Source of the DNA: Mariprofundus sp.
Lineage (GTDB): Bacteria > Pseudomonadota > Zetaproteobacteria > Mariprofundales > Mariprofundaceae
Direction of reading: 5' to 3'
NCBI GenBank assembly: GCA_021772775.1
Contig: JAJFLH010000019.1
Coordinates: 1-64,000 of the forward strand
Length of the DNA stretch: 64,000 nt
Made by a program: the position numbers and the translations under genes. This document shows, one piece after another, positions 11,452-20,642 of the stretch (positions within the stretch are counted from its first letter, which is position 1; each line of letters opens with the position of its first letter). Under the pieces are notes generated by a model. The model was not told the DNA's origin. It saw nothing but the letters and a program-made list of their open reading frames with translations, and did not search any database.

Positions 11452-11946
11452 ATGAAGGTTGATTGCATTCGTATTGGTGCCGTGCGTTTGTGTCTGGCAC
11501 TGATGCTCGGTCTGCTGGTGATTCCCGGTTATGTGGTTGCACCTATTCTGTTTGCCAAAGCGGGTTCTGTGTCACTGGCCGGTTCATTGGCCGGTGATAT
11601 CTTTCATATGGCCAATACGGGCATCATCTTTTTGGTCGCGGCAGTGCTGGTCTTCTGGTTTAGAATGCACAAGTCAGGGGCTGAGATAGGGCGCATTCGC
11701 ATTGTGTTTCTGGTACTGCTAGCAGTGCTGGTCGCAGCGAATGAGTTTGGCGTGGCGCCTGTGATTGCTGATCTCAAAGCCCAGATTGGTGCCTTTGATG
11801 CATTGGCTGAGGATGACCCACAACGTAAATTGTTTGGGATCTGGCATGGCGTAAGTGCCTTGATTCATCTGTTCGCTTCAATTACGGCGGCATTGCTTGT
11901 TGCATTCGGCGGTATTCAGCCCGGACTGCGTTCTGAGAGTAGATGA
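11452..11946 (+). CDS. DUF4149 domain membrane protein
   Basis: 164 residues with four predicted membrane helices at about 11-32, 52-72, 83-102 and 135-157. The loop between helices 3 and 4 contains FGIWHGVSALIHLFASI, and the start has VIPGYVVAPILF, both typical of DUF4149/TMEM205-like proteins. Function is unknown. AGGTG precedes the ATG. It overlaps the next gene by 4 bp (ATGA), so the two are translationally coupled. Confidence 0.75.
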   Translation: MKVDCIRIGAVRLCLALMLGLLVIPGYVVAPILFAKAGSVSLAGSLAGDIFHMANTGIIFLVAAVLVFWFRMHKSGAEIGRIRIVFLVLLAVLVAANEFGVAPVIADLKAQIGAFDALAEDDPQRKLFGIWHGVSALIHLFASITAALLVAFGGIQPGLRSESR

Positions 11947-13022
11947 TAGTTCTTACTGATTGGTTGCGTAAACGATTAGCAGATACCGAGCTGGTGATGC
12001 TGTTGTCATCATTGCTGGTCATTTTCATTCTGTTAATTTTTATTGGTCCGATTTTAGCGCCTGTATTGTTGGCAATTGCGCTGGCTTATGTGCTTGATGG
12101 TGTGGTTGATCTGTTGGGACGTTGTAAATTACCTCGCATGTTTGCCATCGCTGTAGCTGGTGGCGGTGCAATGTTAGTAATGCTGTTTACCGTATTGGCC
12201 ATATTACCTTTGCTGACTGAACAGGTCGGCAGATTGGTTTCTCAGGCGCCTGAATATGTTCAATCCATGCGTGAGATGATGCAGCAGTTGCAGACCAATC
12301 GGGCTGAATGGATCAACCCGATTTATATTCAGAAACTTATTGCAGCAGTGGCCGCGCAGCTGCAGGAGTGGGGCGGGGCGTTGCTTACACTCTCCATCGC
12401 TTCTATTCCTGGTATGATTACCTTGCTTGTCTATGCGGTGCTGGTGCCGGTGATGGTGTTCTTTTTCCTCAAGGATAAAGAGGTCATTATTGACTGGGCA
12501 CAGCAGTTTTTACCATTAGACCGCTCTTTATTACAGCGTGTATGGTCAGAATTGGACACCCAGATTGGTAACTATATCCGTGGTAAATTCTGGGAAGCCT
12601 TTATCGTTACCGTCGCCATGTGGTTAGTGTTTTGGTGGATGGGTCATGAGTACGCACTTTTATTGGCTGTTTTGACCGGTATCTCAGTTTGGATTCCATT
12701 TGTAGGTGCGGCAGTCGTCACCTTTCCGGTGATTTTACTATCATTTTTTCAGTGGGGTTGGACGGATACCATGGCGTATGCTGTATTGGCTTATGCGATT
12801 GTGCAGACCATTGATGCCAATGTTGTGGTGCCGTGGTTGTTTTCTGAGATCGTTGATTTGCATCCGGTAGCTATTATTGTGGCAATTCTGATGTTTGGTA
12901 GTTTATGGGGTATTGTTGGTGTGATCATTGCGATTCCCATGGCAGCGTTGGTGAAAAGTGTGGTTTCTATTATTTTGGAACGGCGTTCAGAAACGGTATT
13001 GGTCAAAACAGACTTAGATTGA
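11943..13022 (+). CDS. AI-2E family transporter (PerM-like permease)
   Basis: 359 residues with paired N-terminal helices (about 16-58), a large soluble segment, and a C-terminal bundle of helices containing the family's VFFFLKDKE and GHEYALLLAVLTGISVWIPF stretches. Members include TqsA and PerM; proposed substrates range from AI-2 to ions and are usually unproven. The start overlaps the DUF4149 stop (ATGA). A G-rich 78-bp gap separates it from the yfgM-like gene. Confidence 0.85.
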   Translation: MIVLTDWLRKRLADTELVMLLSSLLVIFILLIFIGPILAPVLLAIALAYVLDGVVDLLGRCKLPRMFAIAVAGGGAMLVMLFTVLAILPLLTEQVGRLVSQAPEYVQSMREMMQQLQTNRAEWINPIYIQKLIAAVAAQLQEWGGALLTLSIASIPGMITLLVYAVLVPVMVFFFLKDKEVIIDWAQQFLPLDRSLLQRVWSELDTQIGNYIRGKFWEAFIVTVAMWLVFWWMGHEYALLLAVLTGISVWIPFVGAAVVTFPVILLSFFQWGWTDTMAYAVLAYAIVQTIDANVVVPWLFSEIVDLHPVAIIVAILMFGSLWGIVGVIIAIPMAALVKSVVSIILERRSETVLVKTDLD

Positions 13023-13100
13023 CAGTGGCGGGGGGGCTTTTAGCTTGCGGCCACAAATATTTAGCCAGTTTCATTGTAATTGTAAAAAGAGGATAACAGC

Positions 13101-13763
13101 ATGAGTGATAAAACATCTGAAAAGGTCGTTGTAAAACCGGAAGAGAACTCACCATTGAAAGAAGAGATGGATGAACTCAAGCGTGAAATGCGTTCGGCCA
13201 AATGGTTTGATTGGGTAGAATCCCATCAGAAACAGATTATTGGTGCTGTTGCTGGTCTTATACTTGTATTGATCGTCAGTGGTTTGTGGATTGAGAAAGA
13301 TCGTGCAGTAAGTGAATCTGCTGCAACACTTTATCAGCAGGCGATCAATGAAACTGATAACGGCAAGAAACAAGCCCTGCTTGAAAGTGTTATCACCCAG
13401 TTTGCTTCAAACAGCTATGCTGCTTTGGCCCTGATGCAATTAGCTCAAGTTGATCAGGCTAATGCTGAAATGCATTTACAAAATCTGATTAAAACTGACG
13501 GTGTGATGGACGAGTGGGTTTGGCAAGCGCGTCTGGATTTGGCTGAAATAAAAATTGCCAAGGGTGATAAAGCTGCCGCTCAAGTGCTGTTGGATAAAAT
13601 CGTAGGTAAACAATATCAGCAGCTGCGTTATTATCTGCTGGCGACACTAACCGATGATGCGGCTGAAAAAGAGAAACTTTTACAGAAGGCTTTTGATGCA
13701 CAGTCCAATGATGATACGCTAAAACAGAAGATCAAAACCTTGCTTCCACAGCAAGCAGCTTGA
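13101..13763 (+). CDS. YfgM-like TPR protein (SecYEG ancillary chaperone subunit)
   Basis: 220 residues: an acidic cytosolic start, one membrane helix at about residues 48-67 (IIGAVAGLILVLIVSGLWI), and a periplasmic TPR-like domain with ALLESVITQFASNSYAALAL. YfgM partners PpiD at the Sec translocon and passes on secreted proteins. Its place directly upstream of bamB and der is the classical yfgM-bamB-der order, which supports the assignment. GAGGATAA precedes the ATG. Confidence 0.85.
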   Translation: MSDKTSEKVVVKPEENSPLKEEMDELKREMRSAKWFDWVESHQKQIIGAVAGLILVLIVSGLWIEKDRAVSESAATLYQQAINETDNGKKQALLESVITQFASNSYAALALMQLAQVDQANAEMHLQNLIKTDGVMDEWVWQARLDLAEIKIAKGDKAAAQVLLDKIVGKQYQQLRYYLLATLTDDAAEKEKLLQKAFDAQSNDDTLKQKIKTLLPQQAA

Positions 13764-13779
13764 TTCAGGTCACCCTTTA

Positions 13780-15003
13780 ATGCACTTGCCTATGCGTACT
13801 ATCTTCCTCGTTTCATCATTGATGAGCCTGTCGGCCTGTTCAACGCTGTCAGCGTTGTGGCCAGCTCAGGAAGAGGTGAAAACAACAACCGAGCAAGGCA
13901 GTAACAGGCCTAGTGTCCAGCCCATCCGTGATGCTGCTCAAAGCCTGGCTACTGGACCGATTCAAATCCTCTGGAGTAAGAATGTAGATCAGCGTATTCC
14001 TGGCTCTCCTATGGGCTTTAGTTTGCCTACCTCCGCAACAACAGCTCAGGGTGAGCGTGTTGTCATCGGTGGGCAGGATAAACGTGTCCGTATTTATGAT
14101 AACAATGGTAGTGAAATTAGTCGCGTTGCTTTGAGTGATTCCTGTGAATCGGGTGGTTTGCAGCTGTCGAATGGTTTAGTGGTTGTTGGTGATTTAAGTG
14201 GTGTGATTTATGGCCTTGATGTTCAGCACTCGAAGGTGGTTTGGCGCTTTGATTTGCCTTCAGCTCTGATTGGTCAGCCTGTTGTCTATGGCGATGGTTT
14301 TATTATTCAGACATCAAACAATCAGCTCTATCGTTTTAGCAATAAAGGTAAAAAGATCTGGAGTTACTCCGATGGACTGGGCGGCCTGAGTATGCATCTG
14401 TCACCTTCACCTGTTGTGCATAATCAACGTGTGTATGCAGCACTGAGTAATGGTGATGTGATTGCCTTGAAAGCTGACAGCGGAAGTTTTATCTGGAAAC
14501 GACAGCTGTTATTGAGTAATAAAGCATCGGTCATGAGTCAGCTGAAAGTACCTGTAGCCATGCCGTTACTGATCACTGCGGCGCAATCTGGTCGTGATGA
14601 AGATATGTTGTTGGTGCCTGTTTTTCAGGGTGAACTCTCATTCCTCTCCCTACAGGATGGTAGTACATTAAGCCGTCGCAAACTATCACTGAAGTCATCA
14701 CCAATATTGATTGATCGACTGGTGTATGTTGCCGATAGCTCTGGTGCTTTGAGTGCTTTGAATGCCGCAGATGGTGAAACGGTGTGGAAGCAGCAACTCT
14801 CTGATGGTGAATTAACAGGGCCTGTTTTGTGGAAAGGTAGTTTATGGGTGGCTGATGACAAAGCTACAGTTTATCGCTTGAGTCAGACTGGAGAGCTAAT
14901 GGCCAGTACTGATCTGAATGGCCGAATTGACCGTGCTCCTGTAGCCGGCAATCAAGGCATATTGGTGCGCAATAATCTTGGCACCCTGTACATGCTGCGC
15001 TAA
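13780..15003 (+). CDS. bamB: outer-membrane assembly lipoprotein BamB
   Basis: 407 residues. A signal peptide ends in the lipobox LSAC (Cys at about residue 20), followed by PQQ-like beta-propeller repeats: VVIGGQDKRVRIYDNNG, VVGDLSGVIYGLDVQHSK, VYAALSNGDVIALKADSG, VYVADSSGALSALNAADGE. BamB is the periplasmic scaffold of the BAM complex. Two in-frame ATGs (13780, 13792) are possible starts. It is 16 bp behind the yfgM-like gene and 29 bp before der. Confidence 0.93.
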   Translation: MHLPMRTIFLVSSLMSLSACSTLSALWPAQEEVKTTTEQGSNRPSVQPIRDAAQSLATGPIQILWSKNVDQRIPGSPMGFSLPTSATTAQGERVVIGGQDKRVRIYDNNGSEISRVALSDSCESGGLQLSNGLVVVGDLSGVIYGLDVQHSKVVWRFDLPSALIGQPVVYGDGFIIQTSNNQLYRFSNKGKKIWSYSDGLGGLSMHLSPSPVVHNQRVYAALSNGDVIALKADSGSFIWKRQLLLSNKASVMSQLKVPVAMPLLITAAQSGRDEDMLLVPVFQGELSFLSLQDGSTLSRRKLSLKSSPILIDRLVYVADSSGALSALNAADGETVWKQQLSDGELTGPVLWKGSLWVADDKATVYRLSQTGELMASTDLNGRIDRAPVAGNQGILVRNNLGTLYMLR

Positions 15004-15032
15004 ATAGTGGCAGCACTTCGAAGGTATTCCCA

Positions 15033-16460
15033 TTGACTGAACAGATGAATGAAAAAGTGACTCAAGCGTTTGGTGAACAGAGGGTCGCCCGATTACCCGT
15101 AGTTGCCATCGTAGGCCGTCCGAATGTTGGTAAATCCACGCTGTTTAATCGCTTGGTCGGTAATCGCAAAGCGATTGTAGGTGATCGCCCCGGTGTGACT
15201 GTGGATCGACTGGAGTCGGAATGCACCTTTGGAGATCGCAAAGTAGTCTTGGTTGATACCGGTGGTATTGGTGAAGGCACACATGATGTGATGCAGCCTG
15301 CCATTGACGCGCAGGTAGAAGCTGCTTTGGAGATCGCTGAAATAGTTCTGTTTGTAGTCGATGCGCAAATGGGTTCGACACCTGTTGATGATGCGATTGC
15401 AAATAAACTGCGTCGTCAGAACATGCCTGTTTTACTGGTTGCCAACAAAGCAGAAAAGCCGGGTAGTGAGATTGAGTTTTTCAGACTTGGTATGGGTGAT
15501 CCGATTGCTGTTTCAGCCTCGCATGGCGAAGGCATACGTGACTTTGTTTACGCTATAGAAAAGGTGATCCCCGCTTTTAATGAAGATTATTTGAGTCAAG
15601 CAGAAAGTAATCAGCTCGCATCAGTGGCTGTTATTGGACGTCCGAATGTGGGCAAATCTACCTTAATCAATGCATGGTTAGGGCGTGACCGCATGGTGGT
15701 TAGTGATATTGCCGGCACTACACGTGATGCTATTGATAGTACATTGCCCTATGCCGATGGCGTGGTGCGGCTGGTAGATACTGCCGGACAACGTAAACAC
15801 GGGCGTATCAGCGACATCATTGAGTTTGTTGCCCGTGTGAAAGCGGTGCAGGCATTTAAACGTGCCGATGTGGCTGTGATGCTGCTTGATGGTGGTGAGG
15901 GCATTGTAGAGCAGGATATGCGACTTATGCAGTTGGCTCAGGATGAAGGCTGTGCTTTGATTGTTGCGGTGAATAAACTGGATCTACTGACCAATGAAGA
16001 GTGGAAATATTATGCCGAGCGTCTGGATTTCAGGATGCGTGGTTTGGCAGATATTCCAGTTTTTCGAATCACGGCAAGTCGTCGTAAAGGTGTAAAACGT
16101 CTGCTTGATGAGGCGGTAAAAGCGGCAACACGGAATAATTTTGAACTGGGAACAGGCCCTCTGAATCGCTGGCTTACAGAAGCTCAGGAAACTCAACATC
16201 CACCGAGTGATGGTGGTTCGCTGGTGCGTCTGAAATATGCTTCCCAAACGGGAACTTGCCCACCAAGCATTAAAGTTTTTTGTAATCGTCCTAATGGCTT
16301 GAAAACCAGCTACAAACGTTACCTCGAACAGTCATTTAGAAAGGCCTTTGACCTGGTTGGTGTGCCTGTTCGTCTCTCATATTCAGCCAGTAAAAACCCT
16401 TATAAAACGGATAAAAGGCCTAGTCTTAAAAAGAGCAATCAATCTGGAAAAAGGCATTAA
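15033..16460 (+). CDS. der: ribosome-assembly GTPase Der (EngA)
   Basis: 475 residues with two tandem GTPase domains. G1 motifs are GRPNVGKSTLFN and GRPNVGKSTLIN, G3 motifs are DTGGI and DTAGQ, G4 motifs NKAEK and NKLD. A C-terminal KH-like domain has GTCPPSIKVFCNRP. Der acts in 50S subunit maturation. The start is taken as TTG 15033 because AAGG at 15021-15024 is 8 bases away; ATG 15045 is in frame but poorly spaced. Confidence 0.96.
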   Translation: MTEQMNEKVTQAFGEQRVARLPVVAIVGRPNVGKSTLFNRLVGNRKAIVGDRPGVTVDRLESECTFGDRKVVLVDTGGIGEGTHDVMQPAIDAQVEAALEIAEIVLFVVDAQMGSTPVDDAIANKLRRQNMPVLLVANKAEKPGSEIEFFRLGMGDPIAVSASHGEGIRDFVYAIEKVIPAFNEDYLSQAESNQLASVAVIGRPNVGKSTLINAWLGRDRMVVSDIAGTTRDAIDSTLPYADGVVRLVDTAGQRKHGRISDIIEFVARVKAVQAFKRADVAVMLLDGGEGIVEQDMRLMQLAQDEGCALIVAVNKLDLLTNEEWKYYAERLDFRMRGLADIPVFRITASRRKGVKRLLDEAVKAATRNNFELGTGPLNRWLTEAQETQHPPSDGGSLVRLKYASQTGTCPPSIKVFCNRPNGLKTSYKRYLEQSFRKAFDLVGVPVRLSYSASKNPYKTDKRPSLKKSNQSGKRH

Positions 16461-16465
16461 GAGTC

Positions 16466-16912
16466 TTGCGCAGCTTTGAAGAAACCCGACAGGTAAACTG
16501 TTCTGTCCAGGATATGTTCAATATCGTGTTGGATATTGATGCCTATCCGCTTTTTCTACCCTGGGTTGCGGATGCGACCGTATTAACAAAAGAGTCAGGT
16601 GAATTAACCGCAGAATTGATTGCTGATCTGGCCGGTTCCCGTCACAGCTTTAAAACTATTGATCGCTATGTGGCTAATAAACTGATTGAAATCCGCTTAC
16701 TTGAAGGACCGTTCAGGTTTTTGGAAAGCGTGTGGACCTTTGATGCGCAGGATGATGGTACATGTAAAGTTCATTTTTCGATTGAATTTGAATTTCGCAG
16801 CATGATGTTGGACTTGGTTGCCAGTCCTATTTTTTCAACCGCATGTAAATCGATGGTGCAAGCATTTGAACGGCGAGCCATAGAGCTCAATGCCACGGCC
16901 AGGAACAGCTAA
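16466..16912 (+). CDS. ratA: RatA / Coq10-type START domain protein
   Basis: 148 residues with the Coq10/RatA polyketide-cyclase-like fold: CSVQDMFNIVLDIDAYPLFL near the start, and a C-terminal helix LVASPIFSTACKSMVQAFERR. Homologues bind hydrophobic ligands such as ubiquinone; in E. coli RatA was reported to affect 70S association. The start appears to be TTG 16466, with AAAAAGG upstream. It overlaps rnfH by one base in the usual ratA-rnfH pair. Confidence 0.85.
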   Translation: MRSFEETRQVNCSVQDMFNIVLDIDAYPLFLPWVADATVLTKESGELTAELIADLAGSRHSFKTIDRYVANKLIEIRLLEGPFRFLESVWTFDAQDDGTCKVHFSIEFEFRSMMLDLVASPIFSTACKSMVQAFERRAIELNATARNS

Positions 16913-17220
16913 TGCACGTCTCGATAGTCTATGCATTGCCTCAAGAGCAGTTTATCGAAGAGCTGGATGTAGCTGAAGGCACAACCGCTGAAGAAGCCGT
17001 GCACATGTCCGGCTTGCAAGATAAGCACCCTGAGATTGATCTAGCGGTCAATAAGCTGGGCATCTTTGCCAAGTTGATCAAAGGCAGCCTGGTATTAAAG
17101 GCAGGCGATCGGGTTGAAATTTACCGCGCGCTACCCAGAAAACCACGCAGTGCGCATGGCACAGATGACAAAAAAGAGCGCATCCGCGCCAGAAAAGCCT
17201 CCCGAGCCAGTACCGAATAA
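16912..17220 (+). CDS. rnfH: RnfH family ubiquitin-like protein
   Basis: 102 residues with a beta-grasp fold like MoaD/ThiS but no C-terminal Gly-Gly. Motifs are VSIVYALPQEQFIEELDV, HPEIDLAVNKLGIFAKL and LKAGDRVEIYRALPRKPR. Also called RatB; function is unsettled, although rnfH can neighbour rnf electron-transport genes elsewhere. The stop of ratA and this ATG share bases (TAATG), showing coupling. The end of the run that begins at greA. Confidence 0.88.
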   Translation: MHVSIVYALPQEQFIEELDVAEGTTAEEAVHMSGLQDKHPEIDLAVNKLGIFAKLIKGSLVLKAGDRVEIYRALPRKPRSAHGTDDKKERIRARKASRASTE

Positions 17221-17379
17221 AAGTCCTGCCAGTTGAGAATTGTCGACAATGGATGGAGTAATTCAACGGCATCTGATATCAAAATAGGTAGATGCATCAG
17301 TTGATCAGCTACGGAATTAAAATAGTCTTGTTACCGCCATGTTTGTGTAAGATCCGCCTTATGATGGGGGATGCTAATC

Positions 17380-17640
17380 ATGAGTGAGCAGAACATTCGC
17401 TGGATTCATCGTTTTAATGATTATACGAAAGCATTGGCACTTCTTACCAAGTTTATGGAGCGTGAAACGTTAAATGAACTTGAAGGGAAAGGCTTGGTAA
17501 AGTCATTTGAATGCACCTATGGACTGCCCCTCTCTTATTTGTTTGATCTCTCTTTTTTTAACAATATTACTAACCCCGACCTGGTTAATCATATTGAACG
17601 CGTAGGCGCGCTGTTTTATCAAAAGCAACAGGCGAGTTGA
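17380..17640 (+). pseudogene. in-frame fusion remnant of a HEPN/MNT (HI0074/HI0073-type) pair
   Basis: An open frame of about 86 residues that looks like two proteins joined by a deletion. Residues 1-45 (IRWIHRFNDYTKALALLTKF, then GLVKSFECTY) match the start of HI0074-type HEPN proteins. The rest (LPLSYLFDLSFFNNITNPDL, then NHIERVGALFYQ) matches the end of MNT nucleotidyltransferases. These two genes normally lie in that order as a toxin-antitoxin pair. ATG 17380 has GGGGG at 17366-17370. The joined product lacks the HEPN active site and the nucleotidyltransferase core, so it is probably non-functional. Confidence 0.7.
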
Positions 17641-17670
17641 TGCTTACCAAACTGGATAAATCAAAAGCCC

Positions 17671-19161
17671 ATGATTAAAAGGATCGTTTCCGGCGGTCAA
17701 ACTGATGGACTGGTGGAAAAGGAAGAGTGTCACTGGTCTGTTTGTCCGGAATGTCAGGGGCGTGGCAAGAAAAGTAAAAGGCTCCGCAAAAAAGTGAGGC
17801 TCCGCTACCAGAGGGCGCTGGCTCAATTTGAACATATGAATAGCGAAGGTGTCGCCCCGGTTCGTCCCAGGGGTCACCTAGATTCATGCAAGGACTGTAA
17901 AGGCTCCGGCCTGGTTCATACTGCTATCCCTCCCGTAGTGGACAGAGAAAATTACCCTCATATTGCGATCATTGGTGCTGGCATAGGTGGGGTAGCTCTC
18001 GCCGTAGCTTGTTTGCACCGTGGCATTCCCTTTACACTATATGAACGCGATAGTGGCTTTGATGTACGATCTCAGGGTTATGGACTCACGCTGCAACAAG
18101 CGAGTAGTGCGATGAAAGGACTGGGCATTCTCTCGCTTGAAGAGGGGCTGGTTTCAACCAGACATCTAGTTCATACCAGCGATGGAAAAGTGATTGCTGA
18201 ATGGGGAATCAGTAAGTGCGGATGGTCAGATGGGAAACCGTCACCAAGGCGCACGAATGTGCATATTGCCAGGCAGTCGTTGCGCTTGGCGCTGCTTGAA
18301 CAGCTGGGTGGGGACGATGCAGTGCAGTGGGGGCACCAGCTGGTAGGTTTTAAAGAGGGTGAAGGTGTGGATTTGAGCTTTCTAGTAGAAGGTGAGATCA
18401 AGCGCGCCCATGCCGATCTTGTGGTGGGCGCAGATGGCATCCGTAGTACGGTGCGCAGCTTGTTGATTGGTGAAGATGCCTCTCCATTATCCTATCTGGG
18501 TTGTATTGTGACCTTGGGGATCACTCCTTTGGCAGATATTGAAGATGTTGACCGCTCTTTGCTGGACTCGGCCACTGTATTTCAAACGGCCAATGGCAAT
18601 GAACGGATTTACATCATGCCTTATGACTCAGACTCGGTGATGTGGCAGCTTAGTTTTCCAATGTCAGAACAAGAGGCCAAGGCATTGAGTGCGCAAGGCG
18701 CTCAAGCACTCAAACAAGAGGCGTCTCGACGGTGTCAGTGGCACGATCCCATCCCTCAGATTTTAGCGGCGACGCAGGAAGCTCTGGTTTCTGGTTATCC
18801 TGTCTATGACCGGGCACCACTTAAGCCAGAACTGTTGCAGAAAGGGGCACACCTAACCCTGATTGGAGATGCTGCTCACCCTATGAGTCCATTCAAAGGG
18901 CAGGGCGCAAATCAAGCGCTGCTGGATGCGCTGGCGCTGGCTCGGGGAATTAAAAAAGCATGTCACCCCTTATCGGGGTGGAGAGAAGCAGGTGTGAGAA
19001 GCCGTCTGTTAACTGAATTTGAATCAGAAATGTTGCAACGCAGCGCTAGCAAAGTGAAAGATTCAGCAGAGGCTGCACAGTTCCTGCATTCAGAGGTCGT
19101 GCTCCATGAGAGCAATGAACCGAGAGGCCGCTGCCTAAAGCGAAAAGAAGAAAGTATCTGA
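17671..19161 (+). CDS. FAD-dependent monooxygenase with N-terminal Cys-rich (DnaJ-like) motifs
   Basis: 496 residues. Residues about 25-80 hold two CxxCxGxG motifs (CPECQGRGKK and CKDCKGSGLV), probably one zinc site. From about 95 on it is a group A flavin monooxygenase: IAIIGAGIGGVALAVA (FAD), VVGADGIRSTVR (DG motif), LIGDAAHPMSPFKGQGANQA (GD motif). Substrate is unknown; relatives hydroxylate or epoxidise aromatic or isoprenoid compounds. The first 11 residues, MIKRIVSGGQT, resemble the start of putative molybdenum-carrier/YpsA-like proteins and could be a fusion scar; a GTG near 17713 could be the true start. Confidence 0.8.
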   Translation: MIKRIVSGGQTDGLVEKEECHWSVCPECQGRGKKSKRLRKKVRLRYQRALAQFEHMNSEGVAPVRPRGHLDSCKDCKGSGLVHTAIPPVVDRENYPHIAIIGAGIGGVALAVACLHRGIPFTLYERDSGFDVRSQGYGLTLQQASSAMKGLGILSLEEGLVSTRHLVHTSDGKVIAEWGISKCGWSDGKPSPRRTNVHIARQSLRLALLEQLGGDDAVQWGHQLVGFKEGEGVDLSFLVEGEIKRAHADLVVGADGIRSTVRSLLIGEDASPLSYLGCIVTLGITPLADIEDVDRSLLDSATVFQTANGNERIYIMPYDSDSVMWQLSFPMSEQEAKALSAQGAQALKQEASRRCQWHDPIPQILAATQEALVSGYPVYDRAPLKPELLQKGAHLTLIGDAAHPMSPFKGQGANQALLDALALARGIKKACHPLSGWREAGVRSRLLTEFESEMLQRSASKVKDSAEAAQFLHSEVVLHESNEPRGRCLKRKEESI

Positions 19162-19383
19162 CCCTGCCCTATGCCCCTGACCCCTCGCTACAATTACCCT
19201 AAGTCCGACAGCCTCTTAGTCTCGGATAATTTGTCGAAGATAAGTGTTTATAAGGTTTAATACGTGTTTGAAAATCACGCTGCCTGGCTTCTGTATTAAA
19301 GATCAAGGGAAATGGATTGTGTTGGATAAAATCTATCCCATGATATCTTCACTAAAGTATAAAAGGACAAAGGACCCCCTACA

Positions 19384-20316
19384 ATGAGTGAAGGCTTTGA
19401 AATTCAAATTTTTAACCGTCATGAAAACAGAATGGACATTGAAAAAGTTTATGGTGATGGGGCAGTAAAATTTGCCTATGGCAACCCCATAGGGCGGCTC
19501 TTAGGTCCTGTGATTGCAAGTAAAATGCTCAGTCAGATGTATGGGAAATCACAAGACAGTTTAAAGTCAGGGCAAAAAGTCGCACCGTTTCTCAAAAACT
19601 TTAATATTAACATTGATCAGTATCAAAAGGGCTCGTTCAAAGAGAATCCTATTGAAACATCCTATAAGTCATTCAATGAGTTCTTTATCCGGGAATTTCA
19701 TGAAGGGCAGAGAGAGTTTACAACAAAAGATCATGAAATGGGTGCGTTTGCTGAGGCGCGATACTTTGGCCATGAGAGCATGACCGATGATCTCAATATT
19801 CCCGTTAAAGGATCGATGTTACGTGCTGTTGATCTCATTGGTGATTCTGAATTAGCCAAAGACTTTATCGGTGGACCGCTGATGATCGCAAGGTTATGCC
19901 CTGTTGATTATCATCGTTACCATTATCCAGATCATGGCTTAACCCTTAAGGCATTCACCGTTCCCGGTGATCTGCATTCAGTTAATCCATTGGCGCTGAA
20001 ATATAGGCAGGATATTTTCATCAAAAATGAGAGACGTGTCTCGATCCTGGAGACTGAACATTTTGGTAAACTTGCCTATATTGAAGTTGGCGCCACCTGC
20101 GTGGGTAAAATCGTGCAATCCTTTGATGAATCTAAAGCGTTTAAAAAGGGCGATGAAAAAGGCTACTTTCTCTTTGGCGGAAGCACCGTTGTTCTATGTG
20201 GAGAAAAAGGCAAGTGGGTTCCCTCTGAAGATATGTTAAAAAACACCAAGGCAGGCATTGAGACCTATATCCAACTCGGTGATGCCGTTGCTCAGATCAG
20301 TGAGGGTTCGGCTTGA
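19384..20316 (+). CDS. psd: phosphatidylserine decarboxylase
   Basis: 310 residues. It makes phosphatidylethanolamine from phosphatidylserine, using a pyruvoyl group formed by self-cleavage. The cleavage motif is FGGST (Ser near residue 267), giving the small alpha chain. Upstream are SFNEFFIREF, the CPVDYHRYHYPDHG segment with catalytic His, and HSVNPLAL. This pattern is of the type II/archaeal-like long form. It stands alone after a 222-bp gap with no recognised gene; no pssA is nearby. GGACC-rich sequence, not a clear Shine-Dalgarno, precedes the ATG. Confidence 0.9.
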   Translation: MSEGFEIQIFNRHENRMDIEKVYGDGAVKFAYGNPIGRLLGPVIASKMLSQMYGKSQDSLKSGQKVAPFLKNFNINIDQYQKGSFKENPIETSYKSFNEFFIREFHEGQREFTTKDHEMGAFAEARYFGHESMTDDLNIPVKGSMLRAVDLIGDSELAKDFIGGPLMIARLCPVDYHRYHYPDHGLTLKAFTVPGDLHSVNPLALKYRQDIFIKNERRVSILETEHFGKLAYIEVGATCVGKIVQSFDESKAFKKGDEKGYFLFGGSTVVLCGEKGKWVPSEDMLKNTKAGIETYIQLGDAVAQISEGSA

Positions 20317-20642
20317 GACTTATGCATTAAATAACCAAGAGGTTCTGTGCCTACTCTCAAATGTAGAATTCACTATATCACTTAATAAATTCAACGGCAC
20401 TGTGCGCCAATGGCTGCGGAAAAGAGATAACCAGTCTGTGAACATATAGAAGGAACAGTAATCAGCTTGCATGGAAGCTGAATACTCGCTCACGAATAGT
20501 TTGAACTTCAGATAGCCCGCTGAGATATTCATGCCTGAGTCATTCGACTTTAAAGAACATTTTAGTCATGTTGCACTTGGAAGCTGAAACCGCCAAACTA
20601 TAGGGAGGGTAGCCAGTATCTATTTTGTGGGGGAGGTGGGCG
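20317..20642. other. 326-bp intergenic region
   Basis: No convincing gene or RNA seen between psd and the histidine kinase. It ends in GGGAGG (20631-20636), the ribosome binding site that selects ATG 20643 for the kinase. An upstream TAGGGAGGG at 20602 is similar but precedes no good start. Confidence 0.4.

Noticed and set aside
17671-17705. A molybdenum-carrier/YpsA-like gene
   Set aside because: Only the first 11 residues fit; no other part of that family is present.
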